A DNA stretch of 64,000 nt from Oscillospiraceae bacterium (GCA_031255415.1 JAIRSO010000018.1:34870-98869); one strand, 5' to 3'. Positions 18,335-27,667 are shown, counted from the first letter of the stretch. Numbers and translations: made by a program. Notes: generated by a model not told the origin, from the letters alone.

Positions 18335-19288
18335 TCACCAGTCCGATTCTCCGGGCAGAGACGGCGGCGTGTTCGCGGACTCGCTGACCATGGACATGAG
18401 CCGTTTATCCAGCTCCACCGCCGCGTTATAGCCCGTATGTTTTAACGTATAGTTGCGCGCCGCGACCTCTATGACTATCGCCAGGTTCCTTCCAGGCTGC
18501 ACGGGGATCACCATCAGCGGCACCTGCACGCCCATGATCGCGCTGTGCTCGGTGGTCAATCCCAATCGATCGTACTCGCGATCCTTCACCCACATCTCCA
18601 GATGGATCACCAGGTCGATCGACTTGCTGCGCACTACCGCGCCTATGCCGTACATCGCGCGTATATCGATGATGCCTATGCCGCGTATCTCCATGAAATG
18701 CCGGACCATCTCCGGCGCTTCGCCCACCAGGCGCTGATCCGTCACGCGCCGTACGTCCACCACGTCGTCCGCGACCAATTGATGACCGCGCTTGACCAGC
18801 TCCAGCGCGGACTCGCTCTTGCCCACGCCGGATTCCCCGGTAAGCAGTATGCCCACCCCGTACACGTTCACCAGCACGCCGTGCAGCGTCTGCCGGGGCG
18901 CTAGCTGCGCGTTCAGGAACAATATGCACCCGCTGACAAACCGCATCGTCGATAGCGCGCTCTGGTACACGGGTACGTCTTTCGCGCGCGCGAACGCCTC
19001 CATGTCGGGCGGGCAGCGCATACTGCGGCACAGTATGATGCACGGTATATCATACGAGAAAAACCGCTCCAGCCGCTCGTGCCTCACGCCGGGCGGCAGG
19101 CTCTCCAGGTACGTCATCTCCACGCGGCCTATCACCTGCGGCCCCTCGTGCGGGAAATACTCGAAGAACCCCGCCAGCTGCATGCCGGGCCTGTTCAGAT
19201 CCGTGGCCTTGATATCCCATCCCTCGCGCGCGGAGGGTACCAGCACATCCAGGTTCAGCGCCTCCACGAACCGTTTCGCTAGGATCAT
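18335..19288 (-). CDS. hprK: HPr kinase/phosphorylase
   Basis: 317 residues from the ATG at 19288, which overlaps the stop of the HAD gene (ATGA) and has GGAAGG 6 bases upstream. Bifunctional enzyme that phosphorylates and dephosphorylates Ser46 of HPr, setting carbon catabolite repression in Bacillota. N-terminal DRTGG-like domain, then the P-loop GESGVGKSES (151-160), the acidic ADDVVDV segment and the family signature EIRGIGIIDIRAMYGIGAV. Length matches B. subtilis HprK (310). Cotranscribed with glucokinase downstream. Confidence 0.95.
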   Translation of the reverse strand: MILAKRFVEALNLDVLVPSAREGWDIKATDLNRPGMQLAGFFEYFPHEGPQVIGRVEMTYLESLPPGVRHERLERFFSYDIPCIILCRSMRCPPDMEAFARAKDVPVYQSALSTMRFVSGCILFLNAQLAPRQTLHGVLVNVYGVGILLTGESGVGKSESALELVKRGHQLVADDVVDVRRVTDQRLVGEAPEMVRHFMEIRGIGIIDIRAMYGIGAVVRSKSIDLVIHLEMWVKDREYDRLGLTTEHSAIMGVQVPLMVIPVQPGRNLAIVIEVAARNYTLKHTGYNAAVELDKRLMSMVSESANTPPSLPGESDW

Positions 19289-20106
19289 ATCCATCCTTCC
19301 GCCAGCAGCGACTCTATGACCGCCGCCGGACCGCACTCGCCGCATTCGCCGCAGACTCGATCCGCGCGCCGCTTCACATCCTTGCGCGCGTTGCCCGTCG
19401 CTACGCTCATCCCCGCCCACTCCAGCATCGTCAGATCGTTGAGCGAGTCGCCGAACGCCAGCGTATCCTCCGGTTTGAATCCCATCTCGCCCGCCAGATA
19501 CCGCAGCGCGTTCCCTTTGGACACGTCCGGGTGCGATATCTCCAAAAACTGCGGCTCCGACGTGGTGAATTTGACTACGCCATTGAGATCCTCGTTCGCC
19601 TGCTCGATCAGCGAGGGCACGCGCGCTGGATCGTCTACGCCCAGCAGTTTGATCGCGGGCTTGTCGAGGAACTGGATCATATCGTCCACCTTGACGCTGC
19701 GCAGGCCGGAGGATTTAGCGTAAGCGGTCGCGTACCCGCACTCTTTATCGTATACGAAGCCGTCGCTCGAGTATGCCTGTACGTATACGCCGCGCGCGCG
19801 AAGCCAGCGCACCGCCGCGTGGACGGCCTCGACCGGCATGGCGGTTTCGCGGATAACCGCGCCGGTTCCGTTACACACCTGCGCGCCGTTGCACGAGATG
19901 TATCTATCCTCCGCGGTCAGTCCGCCGCATAATTCCTCCGCGTATGGACGCATAGAAGCGCCGCTTCGACCGGACGCGATGATGATCCGCGCGCCAGCCT
20001 CGCGCGCTGCGCGGAATGCCGCCACCGTGCGCGGAGCTAGGGCGAACGTGACGCGCGGCACCAGCGTTCCGTCCAGGTCGGATACAATCGTGAGTATCCT
20101 GCGCAC
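19285..20106 (-). CDS. HAD-superfamily Cof-type phosphatase
   Basis: 273 residues from a GTG, one base after the stop of the ROK gene. HAD motif I DLDGTLV with nucleophile Asp and the acid Asp two residues on, motif II ASGRSG, a large alpha/beta cap of the Cof (type IIB) kind, motif III lysine in SKGNAL and motif IV FGDSLNDLTML. Such enzymes dephosphorylate sugar phosphates, nucleotides or flavin precursors; the exact substrate cannot be told. The position between a ROK protein and hprK suggests sugar phosphates. The C-terminal CGECGECGPAAVIESLL is the usual end of this family (cap-adjacent Gly-rich loop), with two extra cysteines. Confidence 0.85.
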   Translation of the reverse strand: MRRILTIVSDLDGTLVPRVTFALAPRTVAAFRAAREAGARIIIASGRSGASMRPYAEELCGGLTAEDRYISCNGAQVCNGTGAVIRETAMPVEAVHAAVRWLRARGVYVQAYSSDGFVYDKECGYATAYAKSSGLRSVKVDDMIQFLDKPAIKLLGVDDPARVPSLIEQANEDLNGVVKFTTSEPQFLEISHPDVSKGNALRYLAGEMGFKPEDTLAFGDSLNDLTMLEWAGMSVATGNARKDVKRRADRVCGECGECGPAAVIESLLAEGWI

Positions 20107-20107
20107 G

Positions 20108-21532
20108 TCAGTTGATCTGGGGCAGCGAGGCCGCCGCGATGCTCTGCCCGACGCGCCTGTTGGATTCGTCCGGCAGATGCAGGGTAAGCTTCCCGGCTAA
20201 ATCGGGATCGACCGCCGATAAAGCGCGCAGCGCCTCGACCACAACGCGCTCGCCGCCCACCCCGGACGTTACCCGCCCCAGTATCAGCACGTGCTTAATC
20301 TGATAGAACCGCGCGTACCAAGCCAGCGTCCAGCCCAGATACGCGCCGATCGTGTCGAATATAGCCAGCGCGCCGGCGTGGCCTTTCTCGGCGTTGGCTT
20401 GAACGGCCTTCAGTTTCTCTGCGGGGGTAAGCGATTCGTCCAGTTCGATCCCGGCTGCCGGAGCGAGTTTCGCGGCGGCGTCCTGGCTGAAATACTTTAC
20501 GCCGCAGCCGTAGTCGCCGGACCATTCGTCTATCATAGCGCGAGGGTTAGCGTCAACGGGCACAAACGCCAGTTCATTCAACCAACCCGTAATGTTTCCG
20601 TCGTGATCGACGAATCCGCCCGCCTCGCTCGTGCCCATAGCTATGCCAAGCACGCTGTTTTCGTTGAGATCCATAGCTCCGGCAAGCGCGGTTACGTCGC
20701 CGTCGTTCGCCACTTCCAGCGGAACGTCGCCGATAGCTTTAGCGGCGCGGATATATATATCGTTGACATGCGCGTTGAATTCGTTAATGGGTACTTTGAG
20801 GAATAGAGAGGCGACGCGGGTGCGGTTGGCGACATAAATGCCCGCGCTGCTGACTCCGATACCGTCCACGCGGGGCATGTGCTCCGCCGCGGATCGGAAC
20901 GCCGCCAGGATTCCGCTGTAATGATAAGCGGGGTCGGCTTGGGTTTTGGGGTGCCAGATTACTTCCTCGCTGTATACAGCCTCGCCGTCAATGACTGCCG
21001 ATACCTTGCGGTCGCTGCCGCCAGCGTCGAACCCTATCCGGCATCCGTCTAAATGGCGGCCAACCGTGCGCGCGCCTGATTTGTCGGGCGGGACGCGGTC
21101 AAGGGGGACGGATTCGACCGTGAAAGGCCGCTCGTAAACGCGGGACATAAACTCCGCGTCGAATGCGCGAAGCCCGCCGGGTTTGTAAGCCCCGCGTATG
21201 TAATCAACGATATAGTCAGGGGCGCTGATACGGAACCTGAATCCGCCGTAAGCCCAGAGCATGGTCTTGACAAGGCGTTCGACAAGGGTGCGGTTGATAT
21301 CATGCCAATCGGAGGAGTCGGAACGTAAGCGGAGCCGGTGCGAGGTGGTGTGATTAAGCTCGCGCTCCAGAGAGATCGCGACAGGGACGCTATTGTCGTC
21401 GGTGAGGCTGGATTCGTAAGCGTTAAAGAACGCGGCCATAGGGAGGAATCCGGGATCAAGCGGAGCATGGTAAGGCAGTTTGGATCGAATACGATCCAGA
21501 AACTCAGTAAGACGCGTAACGATCACTCCCAT
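20108..21532 (-). CDS. Long ROK-family protein (sugar kinase-like) with extra N-terminal region
   Basis: 474 residues, about 160 more than the glucokinase in this window. Residues 1-165 are an extension I do not recognise. The ROK/ASKHA core follows: phosphate-binding GFDAGGSDRKVSAVID, GVSSAGIYVAN, catalytic-site ANDGDVTALAGA, and GTSEAGGFVD. The zinc motif CxCGxxGC of typical ROK kinases is absent; the equivalent stretch reads DEWSGDYGCGVKYF. It may be a kinase for an unusual sugar or a degenerate sensor. It begins inside the last codons of guaA (10-base overlap) and is followed after one base by the HAD phosphatase, so a kinase/phosphatase pair acting on one substrate is possible. Confidence 0.75.
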   Translation of the reverse strand: MGVIVTRLTEFLDRIRSKLPYHAPLDPGFLPMAAFFNAYESSLTDDNSVPVAISLERELNHTTSHRLRLRSDSSDWHDINRTLVERLVKTMLWAYGGFRFRISAPDYIVDYIRGAYKPGGLRAFDAEFMSRVYERPFTVESVPLDRVPPDKSGARTVGRHLDGCRIGFDAGGSDRKVSAVIDGEAVYSEEVIWHPKTQADPAYHYSGILAAFRSAAEHMPRVDGIGVSSAGIYVANRTRVASLFLKVPINEFNAHVNDIYIRAAKAIGDVPLEVANDGDVTALAGAMDLNENSVLGIAMGTSEAGGFVDHDGNITGWLNELAFVPVDANPRAMIDEWSGDYGCGVKYFSQDAAAKLAPAAGIELDESLTPAEKLKAVQANAEKGHAGALAIFDTIGAYLGWTLAWYARFYQIKHVLILGRVTSGVGGERVVVEALRALSAVDPDLAGKLTLHLPDESNRRVGQSIAAASLPQIN

Positions 21533-23076
21533 TCAATAGAAGCCGGAGGCTTCGTAGTGATATCGTAAACGACGCGGTTGACATGCGGCGACTCGTTGAC
21601 AATACGCGATGATACGCGGGCAAGCACATCGTAAGGTATGCGAGCCCAGTCGCTGGTCATGAAGTCGTCCGTAGTAACCGCGCGGATAGCGATAGCGTTC
21701 TCATAAGTGCGCTCGTCACCCATCACGCCGACGGATCGAACGCCCGTGAGCACCGTCAAGTATTGCTGGATGGAACGGGCGAGTCCAGCCTTGGAGATTT
21801 CGTCACGAAGGATTGCGTCGCTAGAACGGACGATAGATATTTTGTCGCGAGTAACTTCGCCTAAGCAGCGGATGGCAAGGCCAGGGCCAGGGAACGGTTG
21901 CCGCCAGACTATCGATTCAGGAAGGCCGAGTTTCTCGCCGACAGAGCGGACTTCATCCTTGAATAACATGCGTAAAGGTTCGATGAGTCCGTTGAATCCA
22001 ATGTTGGATGGAAGGCCGCCAACGTTATGGTGGCTTTTGATGACCGCCGCGCCGGCTGCGTGTCCGCTTTCAATAACGTCAGGGTAAGTGGTGCCCTGGG
22101 CAAGGAATTCGATGTTATGGAGAGAGGAGAGTTTGGAGGCTTCCGAGGCGAAGACCTCAACGAAAGCCGCGCCGATTATCTTGCGTTTGAGTTCGGGGTC
22201 GGTAACGTTTTTAAGGCGTGAGAAGAAAAGGTCGGATGCGTCGGTTTGAATAAGATGGAGGTCAAAGTTGTGTGTGAAGGCGGCAAGGACTTCAGAGGTT
22301 TCGCCCTCGCGCATGAAGCCATGATCAACATAAACACAAGTGAGTTGCCGGCCGATTGCGCGGGATAAGATTGCGGCAGTAACGGCGCTGTCCACGCCGC
22401 CAGAAAGGCCAAGGAGGACGCGGGATGAGCCGATAAGGGTGCGGAGTTCAGGGATTGTGCGCTGGATGAACGCTTCCATGGACCAAGAGTTGGAAGCGCC
22501 GCATATATTGTATAAGAAGTTATGTAAGAGGGTGCGGCCATGGTCGGTATGGGTTACTTCAGGGTGGAATTGAACGCCGAAGAGGTTAAGGGATGGGTTG
22601 GAGATGGCCGCGATAGGGCAATTGTCGGACGAGGCAAGGACAGAGAAGCCAGGAGGGGTATGGGTGACAAGGTCAGTATGGCTCATCCAGCAAGAAGTAG
22701 TAGCAGGAATGGATTCAGTAAGCGCGCATAAGTTTTTATTGAGTTGGATAGAGACGCGTCCGTATTCGCGGAGGGCGCCAGGTTCGATGGAACCGCCCAA
22801 GTGGTGCGACATCCACTGCATGCCGTAACAGATGCCGAGGGTAGGGACGCCAAGGGTGAGTAAAGCAGGGTCGGCAGAAGGTGCGGAAGGAGCAAGGACG
22901 GATGAAGGGCTGCCGGATAAGATCAAGCCAATAGGGGGGGAGGAGCGGAGCGAAGATGCAGGGGTGGTGCAAGGGAGTACCTCGCAGTAAACGCCCGCTT
23001 CGCGGACGCGGCGAGCGATGAGCTGGCAGTATTGGCCTCCGAAATTAAGGATGACGACGCGCTGATTGTCAAGCAC
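21523..23076 (-). CDS. guaA: GMP synthase (glutamine-hydrolysing)
   Basis: 517 residues from a GTG, 7 bases after GGGAGG. Converts XMP to GMP. N-terminal class I glutamine amidotransferase with nucleophile in GICYGMQ and the His/Glu pair in QFHPEVTH; then the PP-loop ATP pyrophosphatase LSGGVDSAV and the C-terminal dimerisation domain ending VVYDITTKPPASIEWE. Full length and complete. Codon choice differs from neighbours: the coding strand is pyrimidine-rich with many CTT/CTC leucine, TCC/TCT serine and CCT proline codons, whereas flanking genes favour CTG and GCG. First gene of the minus-strand run that continues to the transporter at 15.1 kb. Confidence 0.96.
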   Translation of the reverse strand: MLDNQRVVILNFGGQYCQLIARRVREAGVYCEVLPCTTPASSLRSSPPIGLILSGSPSSVLAPSAPSADPALLTLGVPTLGICYGMQWMSHHLGGSIEPGALREYGRVSIQLNKNLCALTESIPATTSCWMSHTDLVTHTPPGFSVLASSDNCPIAAISNPSLNLFGVQFHPEVTHTDHGRTLLHNFLYNICGASNSWSMEAFIQRTIPELRTLIGSSRVLLGLSGGVDSAVTAAILSRAIGRQLTCVYVDHGFMREGETSEVLAAFTHNFDLHLIQTDASDLFFSRLKNVTDPELKRKIIGAAFVEVFASEASKLSSLHNIEFLAQGTTYPDVIESGHAAGAAVIKSHHNVGGLPSNIGFNGLIEPLRMLFKDEVRSVGEKLGLPESIVWRQPFPGPGLAIRCLGEVTRDKISIVRSSDAILRDEISKAGLARSIQQYLTVLTGVRSVGVMGDERTYENAIAIRAVTTDDFMTSDWARIPYDVLARVSSRIVNESPHVNRVVYDITTKPPASIEWE

Positions 23077-23104
23077 GGCATTGCCTCCCTATAAGGATGG
23101 CGTT

Positions 23105-23133
23105 ATTATACTAAACAGGGCAATGCTTGTAAA
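23105..23133 (-). promoter_or_regulatory. Sigma-A promoter of guaA
   Basis: Minus strand TTTACA (23133-23128), 17-base spacer, TATAAT (23110-23105). The -10 is perfect and the -35 matches 5 of 6. Transcription would start about 20 bases before the GTG, leaving no room for a purine riboswitch. Confidence 0.8.
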
Positions 23134-23164
23134 GCGAGGGGTAAGTCGAAGGCAAAAGCATGAC

Positions 23165-23462
23165 AGCGGCACATGGGTCCAGCGGCACGCTGGTCAGGGG
23201 GTCAAGGGGGGCTGAAGCCCCCCTGCGGGGTCTGGGGCAGCGCCCCAGCGTTACCCAACCCCGCGTCAACCCCGCGCAAACCCCGCGTCAACCCCGCGTA
23301 AGCCGCGCAAGCGGCATGAAGTTTCTTTGCCCCTTCGGGGCTAGGATAAACGTTGGTTACGGGTGGGCGGAGGAGGCGCTGGGGCGCTGCCCCAGACCCC
23401 GCAGGGGGGCTTCAGCCCCCCTTGACCCCCTGACCAGCGTGCCGCTGGACCCATGTGCCGCT
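23165..23462. repeat. 86-bp perfect inverted repeat flanking a 126-bp centre
   Basis: Bases 23165-23250 are the exact reverse complement of 23377-23462 (86 of 86 by eye). Each arm contains shorter hairpins of its own (GGGGGGCTGAAGCCCCCC; CTGGGGCAGCGCCCCAG). The centre holds direct repeats of ACCCCGCGTCA-like units and a small hairpin GCCCCTTCGGGGC. The open frames running through it are by-products of the lack of stops in GC-rich repeats. It lies between guaA and a histidine phosphatase gene, the two genes with deviant codon use. It looks like a non-autonomous repeat element; no transposase is near. Confidence 0.85.
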
Positions 23463-23618
23463 CTGATGTTTTGTCTGCGTTGTTATTTGCCGCCGCTGTT
23501 TGTGCCACCGCTTCGCGGCCTACGCGGGGTTAACGCGGTGGCGTGGGGGTAAGTAACTTTGCGCAGGTACAGCTTCTCGGCTCACGGATGCAAATATGTA
23601 ATGTTGGAGGACATTTCT

Positions 23619-24173
23619 ATGAAACTCTATTATGCTCGTCATGGCGAGACTGACTGGAACTCCCTTAACAAAGTCTTAGGCGTTACTGACGTTCCTCTCA
23701 ACTCTAACGGTAAAGCTCAAGCGCTTGGTCTTGCCGACCAATGCTTGCGTTTAGGCGACATTGATATTATCATATCATCCCCGCTTTCCCGCTGTGTTGA
23801 AACCGCCTCTCTTATCTCATCGCGCACCTCTATCCCTTTCTCTACTGACAACCGCCTTTCTGAGTGGAACTATGGCAAATACGAAGGGGTTGACCGTATG
23901 GGCACATACTCCCCATCCAAACCCTTATTCCAGCATGCTAAAATGGGTTTTTGCGAACGTGTTGGCGAGACTGGCGAATCTCTTCTTCAGTTATCCCACC
24001 GCGTCTATTCTTTCCTTGACGACCTCCCTACTCTTTATTCTGGACGCAATCCTCTTCTTATCACGCATGGCGGGGTATGCCGCGTCCTTGAAACCTATTA
24101 CAAGAGCATGACTCCTCTTGAATTCTCACAATATTTCACAGACAACTGCGAGCTCCGCCTCTGGATAATATGA
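23619..24173 (+). CDS. Histidine phosphatase (phosphoglycerate mutase-like)
   Basis: 184 residues from the ATG at 23619, 8 bases after TTGGAGG. Catalytic RHGET with His8 at the N-terminus (YYARHGETDWN), SSPLSRCVETA, and the second catalytic His in LLITHGGVCRVLE. Short member of the family, like the phosphatases PhoE, CobC or GpmB-type proteins, more likely a phosphatase than the glycolytic mutase. Its codon use is pyrimidine-rich like guaA and unlike the rest of the window. It stands alone between the inverted repeat and the pot regulator. Confidence 0.85.
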   Translation: MKLYYARHGETDWNSLNKVLGVTDVPLNSNGKAQALGLADQCLRLGDIDIIISSPLSRCVETASLISSRTSIPFSTDNRLSEWNYGKYEGVDRMGTYSPSKPLFQHAKMGFCERVGETGESLLQLSHRVYSFLDDLPTLYSGRNPLLITHGGVCRVLETYYKSMTPLEFSQYFTDNCELRLWII

Positions 24174-24228
24174 CAAAAATCCCCCTCTATTTTCGTCACC
24201 CATCCCCCGCCAAAAAACGGCGCGCCTA

Positions 24229-24257
24229 TTGACAACGCGCCCCTCATGTGGTTTAAT
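24229..24257 (+). promoter_or_regulatory. Sigma-A promoter of the polyamine-transport operon
   Basis: TTGACA (24229-24234), 17 bases, TTTAAT (24252-24257): perfect -35 and 5 of 6 in the -10. It lies about 100 bases before the regulator gene, leaving a leader long enough to carry an operator. Confidence 0.75.
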
Positions 24258-24364
24258 AAACATCGCTTGCTTGTTTAGTATTCCTGAACCAAGCATATAT
24301 CAAAGCAAAAGTATTGGATTGCTAAACACGCCCCCCCTCCCCACTACCGGAAAGGAGCGCTTGC

Positions 24365-24907
24365 GTGGAGATCGGTGAAAAACTCAAGCAACTGCGCCTC
24401 CGGCTGGGGCTGACGCAGGAAGAGCTCGCGGATCGCTGCGAGCTTAGCAAGGGATTCATTTCCCAGGTGGAGCGCGACCTTACTTCGCCCTCCATCGCTA
24501 CTTTAGTGGATATCCTCCAGGGACTGGGCACAACCCCGCGCCAGTTCTTTGCGCAGGACAAAGCGGAGCCGGTCGTGTTCTCGCAGAGCGATATGTTCGT
24601 TAAGCCTGACACTGACGACAAGACCGGCTCTGTTACCTGGCTCGTCCCCAACGCCCAGGGCAACACTATGGAGCCGATCCTTGTGCGCATCGAGCCTGGC
24701 GGCGAGACCGCGCTTGACGATCCTCATGAGGGCGAGGAATTCGGATACATCCTATCCGGATCGATCGACGTTAAGCTGGGCGGTGTGACCTACCGCGCCA
24801 AGGCTGGCGACTCGTTCTATTTCAGACCCTCTTCGGAGCATTCCCTGTCCAACGCGGGCAAATCGGCCGCCCGCGTGCTATGGATCTCCACCCCTCCCAG
24901 TTTTTAG
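24365..24907 (+). CDS. XRE-family regulator with cupin domain (PuuR-like)
   Basis: 180 residues from a GTG, 8 bases after AAAGGAG. Residues 1-60 form an XRE helix-turn-helix (LKQLRLRLGLTQEELADRCELS, recognition helix around SKGFISQVER); residues 105-175 form a cupin (PHEGEEFGYILSGSIDV, then DSFYFRPSSEHSLSN with metal-type His residues). This architecture is commonly encoded next to potABCD and regulates polyamine uptake or breakdown, as PuuR does in E. coli. The cupin probably senses a polyamine. It leads the operon; PotA follows 34 bases later. Confidence 0.88.
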   Translation: MEIGEKLKQLRLRLGLTQEELADRCELSKGFISQVERDLTSPSIATLVDILQGLGTTPRQFFAQDKAEPVVFSQSDMFVKPDTDDKTGSVTWLVPNAQGNTMEPILVRIEPGGETALDDPHEGEEFGYILSGSIDVKLGGVTYRAKAGDSFYFRPSSEHSLSNAGKSAARVLWISTPPSF

Positions 24908-24941
24908 CTGAAATAACATATGTCTCGAGGTGACGCGCGCC

Positions 24942-26027
24942 GTGCAGGATAAGTCCCCGCCCAGCGGGATAGACGACTACCATCTAATCGAGCTGGTGGA
25001 CGTCACCAAAGTTTTTGATACCACTGTTGCGCTTAGCCGGATGAACCTTTACGTCCGCCGGCGCGAGTTTGTTACCTTACTTGGCCCCTCTGGCTGCGGT
25101 AAATCTACCACTTTGCGGATCATTGGCGGGTTTGAGCAGCCTACGGATGGCAAGGTGCTCTTTGAGGGTGAGGACATCACTCGCCTGCCTCCTTACAAGC
25201 GGCGCGTCAACACGGTATTCCAGCGTTACGCGCTGTTCCCGCACCTTAACGTGTTCGATAATATCGCGTTCGGGCTGACGATCGCTAAGGTTCACAGGCC
25301 TGAAATAACTCGCCGGGTGGGCGCTATGCTTGATCTGGTCGGGCTTCGCGGTATGGAGAGGCGCTCTGTTGACGCGCTCTCTGGCGGGCAGCAGCAGCGC
25401 GTGGCTATTGCGCGCGCGTTGGTCAACGAGCCGGAGGTATTGCTCCTTGACGAGCCTCTAGGCGCGCTGGATCTGCGTCTGCGCAAAGACATGCAGCTGG
25501 AGCTTAAGAAGATGCAGCAGCGCCTGGGCATAACGTTCCTATACGTTACGCACGACCAGGAAGAGGCGCTGACGATGAGCGATACTATCGTGGTTATGCG
25601 CGAGGGACGCATCCAGCAGATCGGCACGCCCAAGCGCATATACGACGAGCCGAAGAACGCTTTCGTCGCCGCGTTTATCGGAGAATCCAACATACTGGAC
25701 GCGGTGATGATCCGCGATGAGCGCGTGAGGTTCTGCGAGCGCGAGTTTATATGCGTGGATCGCGGGTTCGGACAGAACAAGCGGGTGGACGTGGTTCTGC
25801 GTCCGGAAGACCTAACCCTTGTGCCTGCCGAACAAGGGATGCTCTCGGGGGTGGTTATGTCGGTGCTGTTCAAGGGCGTGCATTACGAGATGATGATTGA
25901 CTGCGGATGCGGCGCGCTGAAGGTACACTCGACCAGCATGGCTCCGGAGGGCGAGAGGGTTGGGCTGTCGGTGGTGCCGTTCAACATCCATATTATGGAG
26001 AAGGTTGGGGAGGCTTGCCCCGCCTGA
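24942..26027 (+). CDS. potA: Spermidine/putrescine ABC transporter ATP-binding protein
   Basis: 361 residues from the GTG at 24942, with GAGGTG 9 bases upstream (another GTG at 24930 overlaps that site). ATPase of the polyamine importer. Walker [11 protein letters not shown]-loop region [13 protein letters not shown], signature [15 protein letters not shown], Walker [13 protein letters not shown], switch His in [10 protein letters not shown], and a C-terminal TOBE domain ([13 protein letters not shown]). All four Pot subunits follow in order, so the substrate class is well supported. Confidence 0.94.
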   Translation: MQDKSPPSGIDDYHLIELVDVTKVFDTTVALSRMNLYVRRREFVTLLGPSGCGKSTTLRIIGGFEQPTDGKVLFEGEDITRLPPYKRRVNTVFQRYALFPHLNVFDNIAFGLTIAKVHRPEITRRVGAMLDLVGLRGMERRSVDALSGGQQQRVAIARALVNEPEVLLLDEPLGALDLRLRKDMQLELKKMQQRLGITFLYVTHDQEEALTMSDTIVVMREGRIQQIGTPKRIYDEPKNAFVAAFIGESNILDAVMIRDERVRFCEREFICVDRGFGQNKRVDVVLRPEDLTLVPAEQGMLSGVVMSVLFKGVHYEMMIDCGCGALKVHSTSMAPEGERVGLSVVPFNIHIMEKVGEACPA

Positions 26028-26043
26028 CCGTTGAGGTTCTGAT

Positions 26044-26859
26044 ATGAAGCGTTCGTCCTTCGCGGCTCCATACGGGTTGTGGATGCTCGTGTTCACGATC
26101 GTGCCGATATTCATCATCGTGTACTACGCGTTCACGATAAACGGCGCGGTTACGCTGGATAACTTCCGGATGTTTCTGGAGCCGGAGTTTGTGGGGATAC
26201 TGACGTTCTCGCTTTGGCTGGCGTTTTTGTGCACGCTGCTGTGCCTGTTGTTCGGGTACCCGTGCGCGCTGTTCCTGGCTGGACGCGACATGCGGCGCGC
26301 AACGCTGTTTGTCGTGCTGTTCGTGATCCCGATGTGGATGAACTTCCTTCTGCGCACCTACGCGTGGATGACCCTGCTGGAGGATACCGGGCTGATCAAC
26401 CGGTTCCTGGAGTGGATCGGCATAGGCCGCAAGCGGCTGATGTATACGGAGAACGCTGTATTGTTCGGGCTGGTATACAACTTCCTGCCGTTCATGATAT
26501 TCCCGATATACTCCGTGCTGGTTCGCTCGGATCGGAACCTTGAGGAGGCGGCGCAGGATCTGGGCGCTAACGCTTGGCTGGTGTTCCTAAGGGTGACGCT
26601 GCCGCTGTCGCTGCCGGGGGTGGTGTCGGGGGTGTCGATGGTGTTCATGCCGGCGGTGACGACGTTCGTGGTGCCCAGGCTGCTGGGCGGCGGATCGTTC
26701 ATGATGTTCGGCGATCTGATAGAGAATCAGTTTCTGACCACCGGGGATTGGAACTTCGGCTCCGCGCTCTCGCTGATCATGATGGGGCTGATATTCATCA
26801 GCCTGGGCATACTCCATCGGTTTAATCCGGACGCCGAGTCGAACGGCGCGGTCTGGTGA
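26044..26859 (+). CDS. potB: Spermidine/putrescine ABC transporter permease PotB
   Basis: 271 residues, six membrane segments. The inner-membrane coupling loop EEAAQDLGANAWLVFLRVTLPLSLPG is the EAA motif that contacts PotA; here the key residues EAA, G and LP are all present. GAGG precedes the ATG by 7 bases; 16 bases separate it from potA. Forms the channel with PotC. Confidence 0.92.
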   Translation: MKRSSFAAPYGLWMLVFTIVPIFIIVYYAFTINGAVTLDNFRMFLEPEFVGILTFSLWLAFLCTLLCLLFGYPCALFLAGRDMRRATLFVVLFVIPMWMNFLLRTYAWMTLLEDTGLINRFLEWIGIGRKRLMYTENAVLFGLVYNFLPFMIFPIYSVLVRSDRNLEEAAQDLGANAWLVFLRVTLPLSLPGVVSGVSMVFMPAVTTFVVPRLLGGGSFMMFGDLIENQFLTTGDWNFGSALSLIMMGLIFISLGILHRFNPDAESNGAVW

Positions 26860-26869
26860 GGAGGCTGGC

Positions 26870-27667
26870 ATGGCTTGGCGCCGGTTGAGGATGACATACC
26901 TGGGCATTGTGCTGGCGTTTCTATACGCGCCGATCATCGTGCTGATCGTGTACTCGTTCAACGCGGCGGAGACGCGCGCGGTATGGGGCGGCTGGTCGCT
27001 CAAGTGGTACGCGGAGTTGTTCCACAACAAGAGCATCATGGACGCGCTGAGCGTGACGGTCTCCGTTGCGGCTCTGGCGACGCTGGCCTCGCTGGCGCTG
27101 GGCACGCTAGCCGCGATAGGGATGCACTCGATGCGCGGCGGGTTAAGCCAGGTCTTCGTGCAGGTGACGAATCTGCCGATGATGACGCCGGATATCGTCA
27201 CTGGCATATCCCTAATGGTGCTGTTCATATTCGCGAAAGCGCCGCGCGGGTACGGGACTATGCTGCTGGCGCACATCACGTTCGACGTGCCGTATGTGAT
27301 ATTCTCCGTACTGCCCAGACTGCGCAGGATGAACAAGCACATGTACGAGGCCGCGCTGGATCTGGGCGCGACTCCATCGACCGCGATGAGGCGGGTGATC
27401 ATGCCCGAGATAATGCCGGGCATGGTGACGGGCGCGCTGCTGGCGTTCACGATGTCGCTGGACGATTTCGTGATCAGCTACTTTACGTCGGTGCGCACGG
27501 CGAACCTAAGCGTGCTGATATACTCGATGACGCGGCGCAAGGTTCCGCCGACCGTCAACGCGCTGTCCGCGATCATGTTCGTCACAGTATTAACGTTATT
27601 GCTCATACAGAACCTGCGCGAGGCGCGCGCTGGCAAATCTAAACCGAAAGGAGCCGGGAGTCAATGA
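26870..27667 (+). CDS. potC: Spermidine/putrescine ABC transporter permease PotC
   Basis: 265 residues, six membrane segments, GAGGAGG just upstream of the ATG. N-terminal segment LYAPIIVLIVYSFN is typical of PotC, and the EAA loop reads YEAALDLGATPSTAMRRV. The stop overlaps the potD start (ATGA), coupling the two. Confidence 0.92.
   Translation: MAWRRLRMTYLGIVLAFLYAPIIVLIVYSFNAAETRAVWGGWSLKWYAELFHNKSIMDALSVTVSVAALATLASLALGTLAAIGMHSMRGGLSQVFVQVTNLPMMTPDIVTGISLMVLFIFAKAPRGYGTMLLAHITFDVPYVIFSVLPRLRRMNKHMYEAALDLGATPSTAMRRVIMPEIMPGMVTGALLAFTMSLDDFVISYFTSVRTANLSVLIYSMTRRKVPPTVNALSAIMFVTVLTLLLIQNLREARAGKSKPKGAGSQ

Noticed and set aside
23077..23165. Purine riboswitch before guaA
   Set aside because: The promoter leaves only about 20 bases of leader.
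23160..23552. Open frame of 130 codons across the inverted repeat
   Set aside because: It arises from stop-free GC-rich repeats, has no ribosome site and its arms encode unrelated text on reading through.
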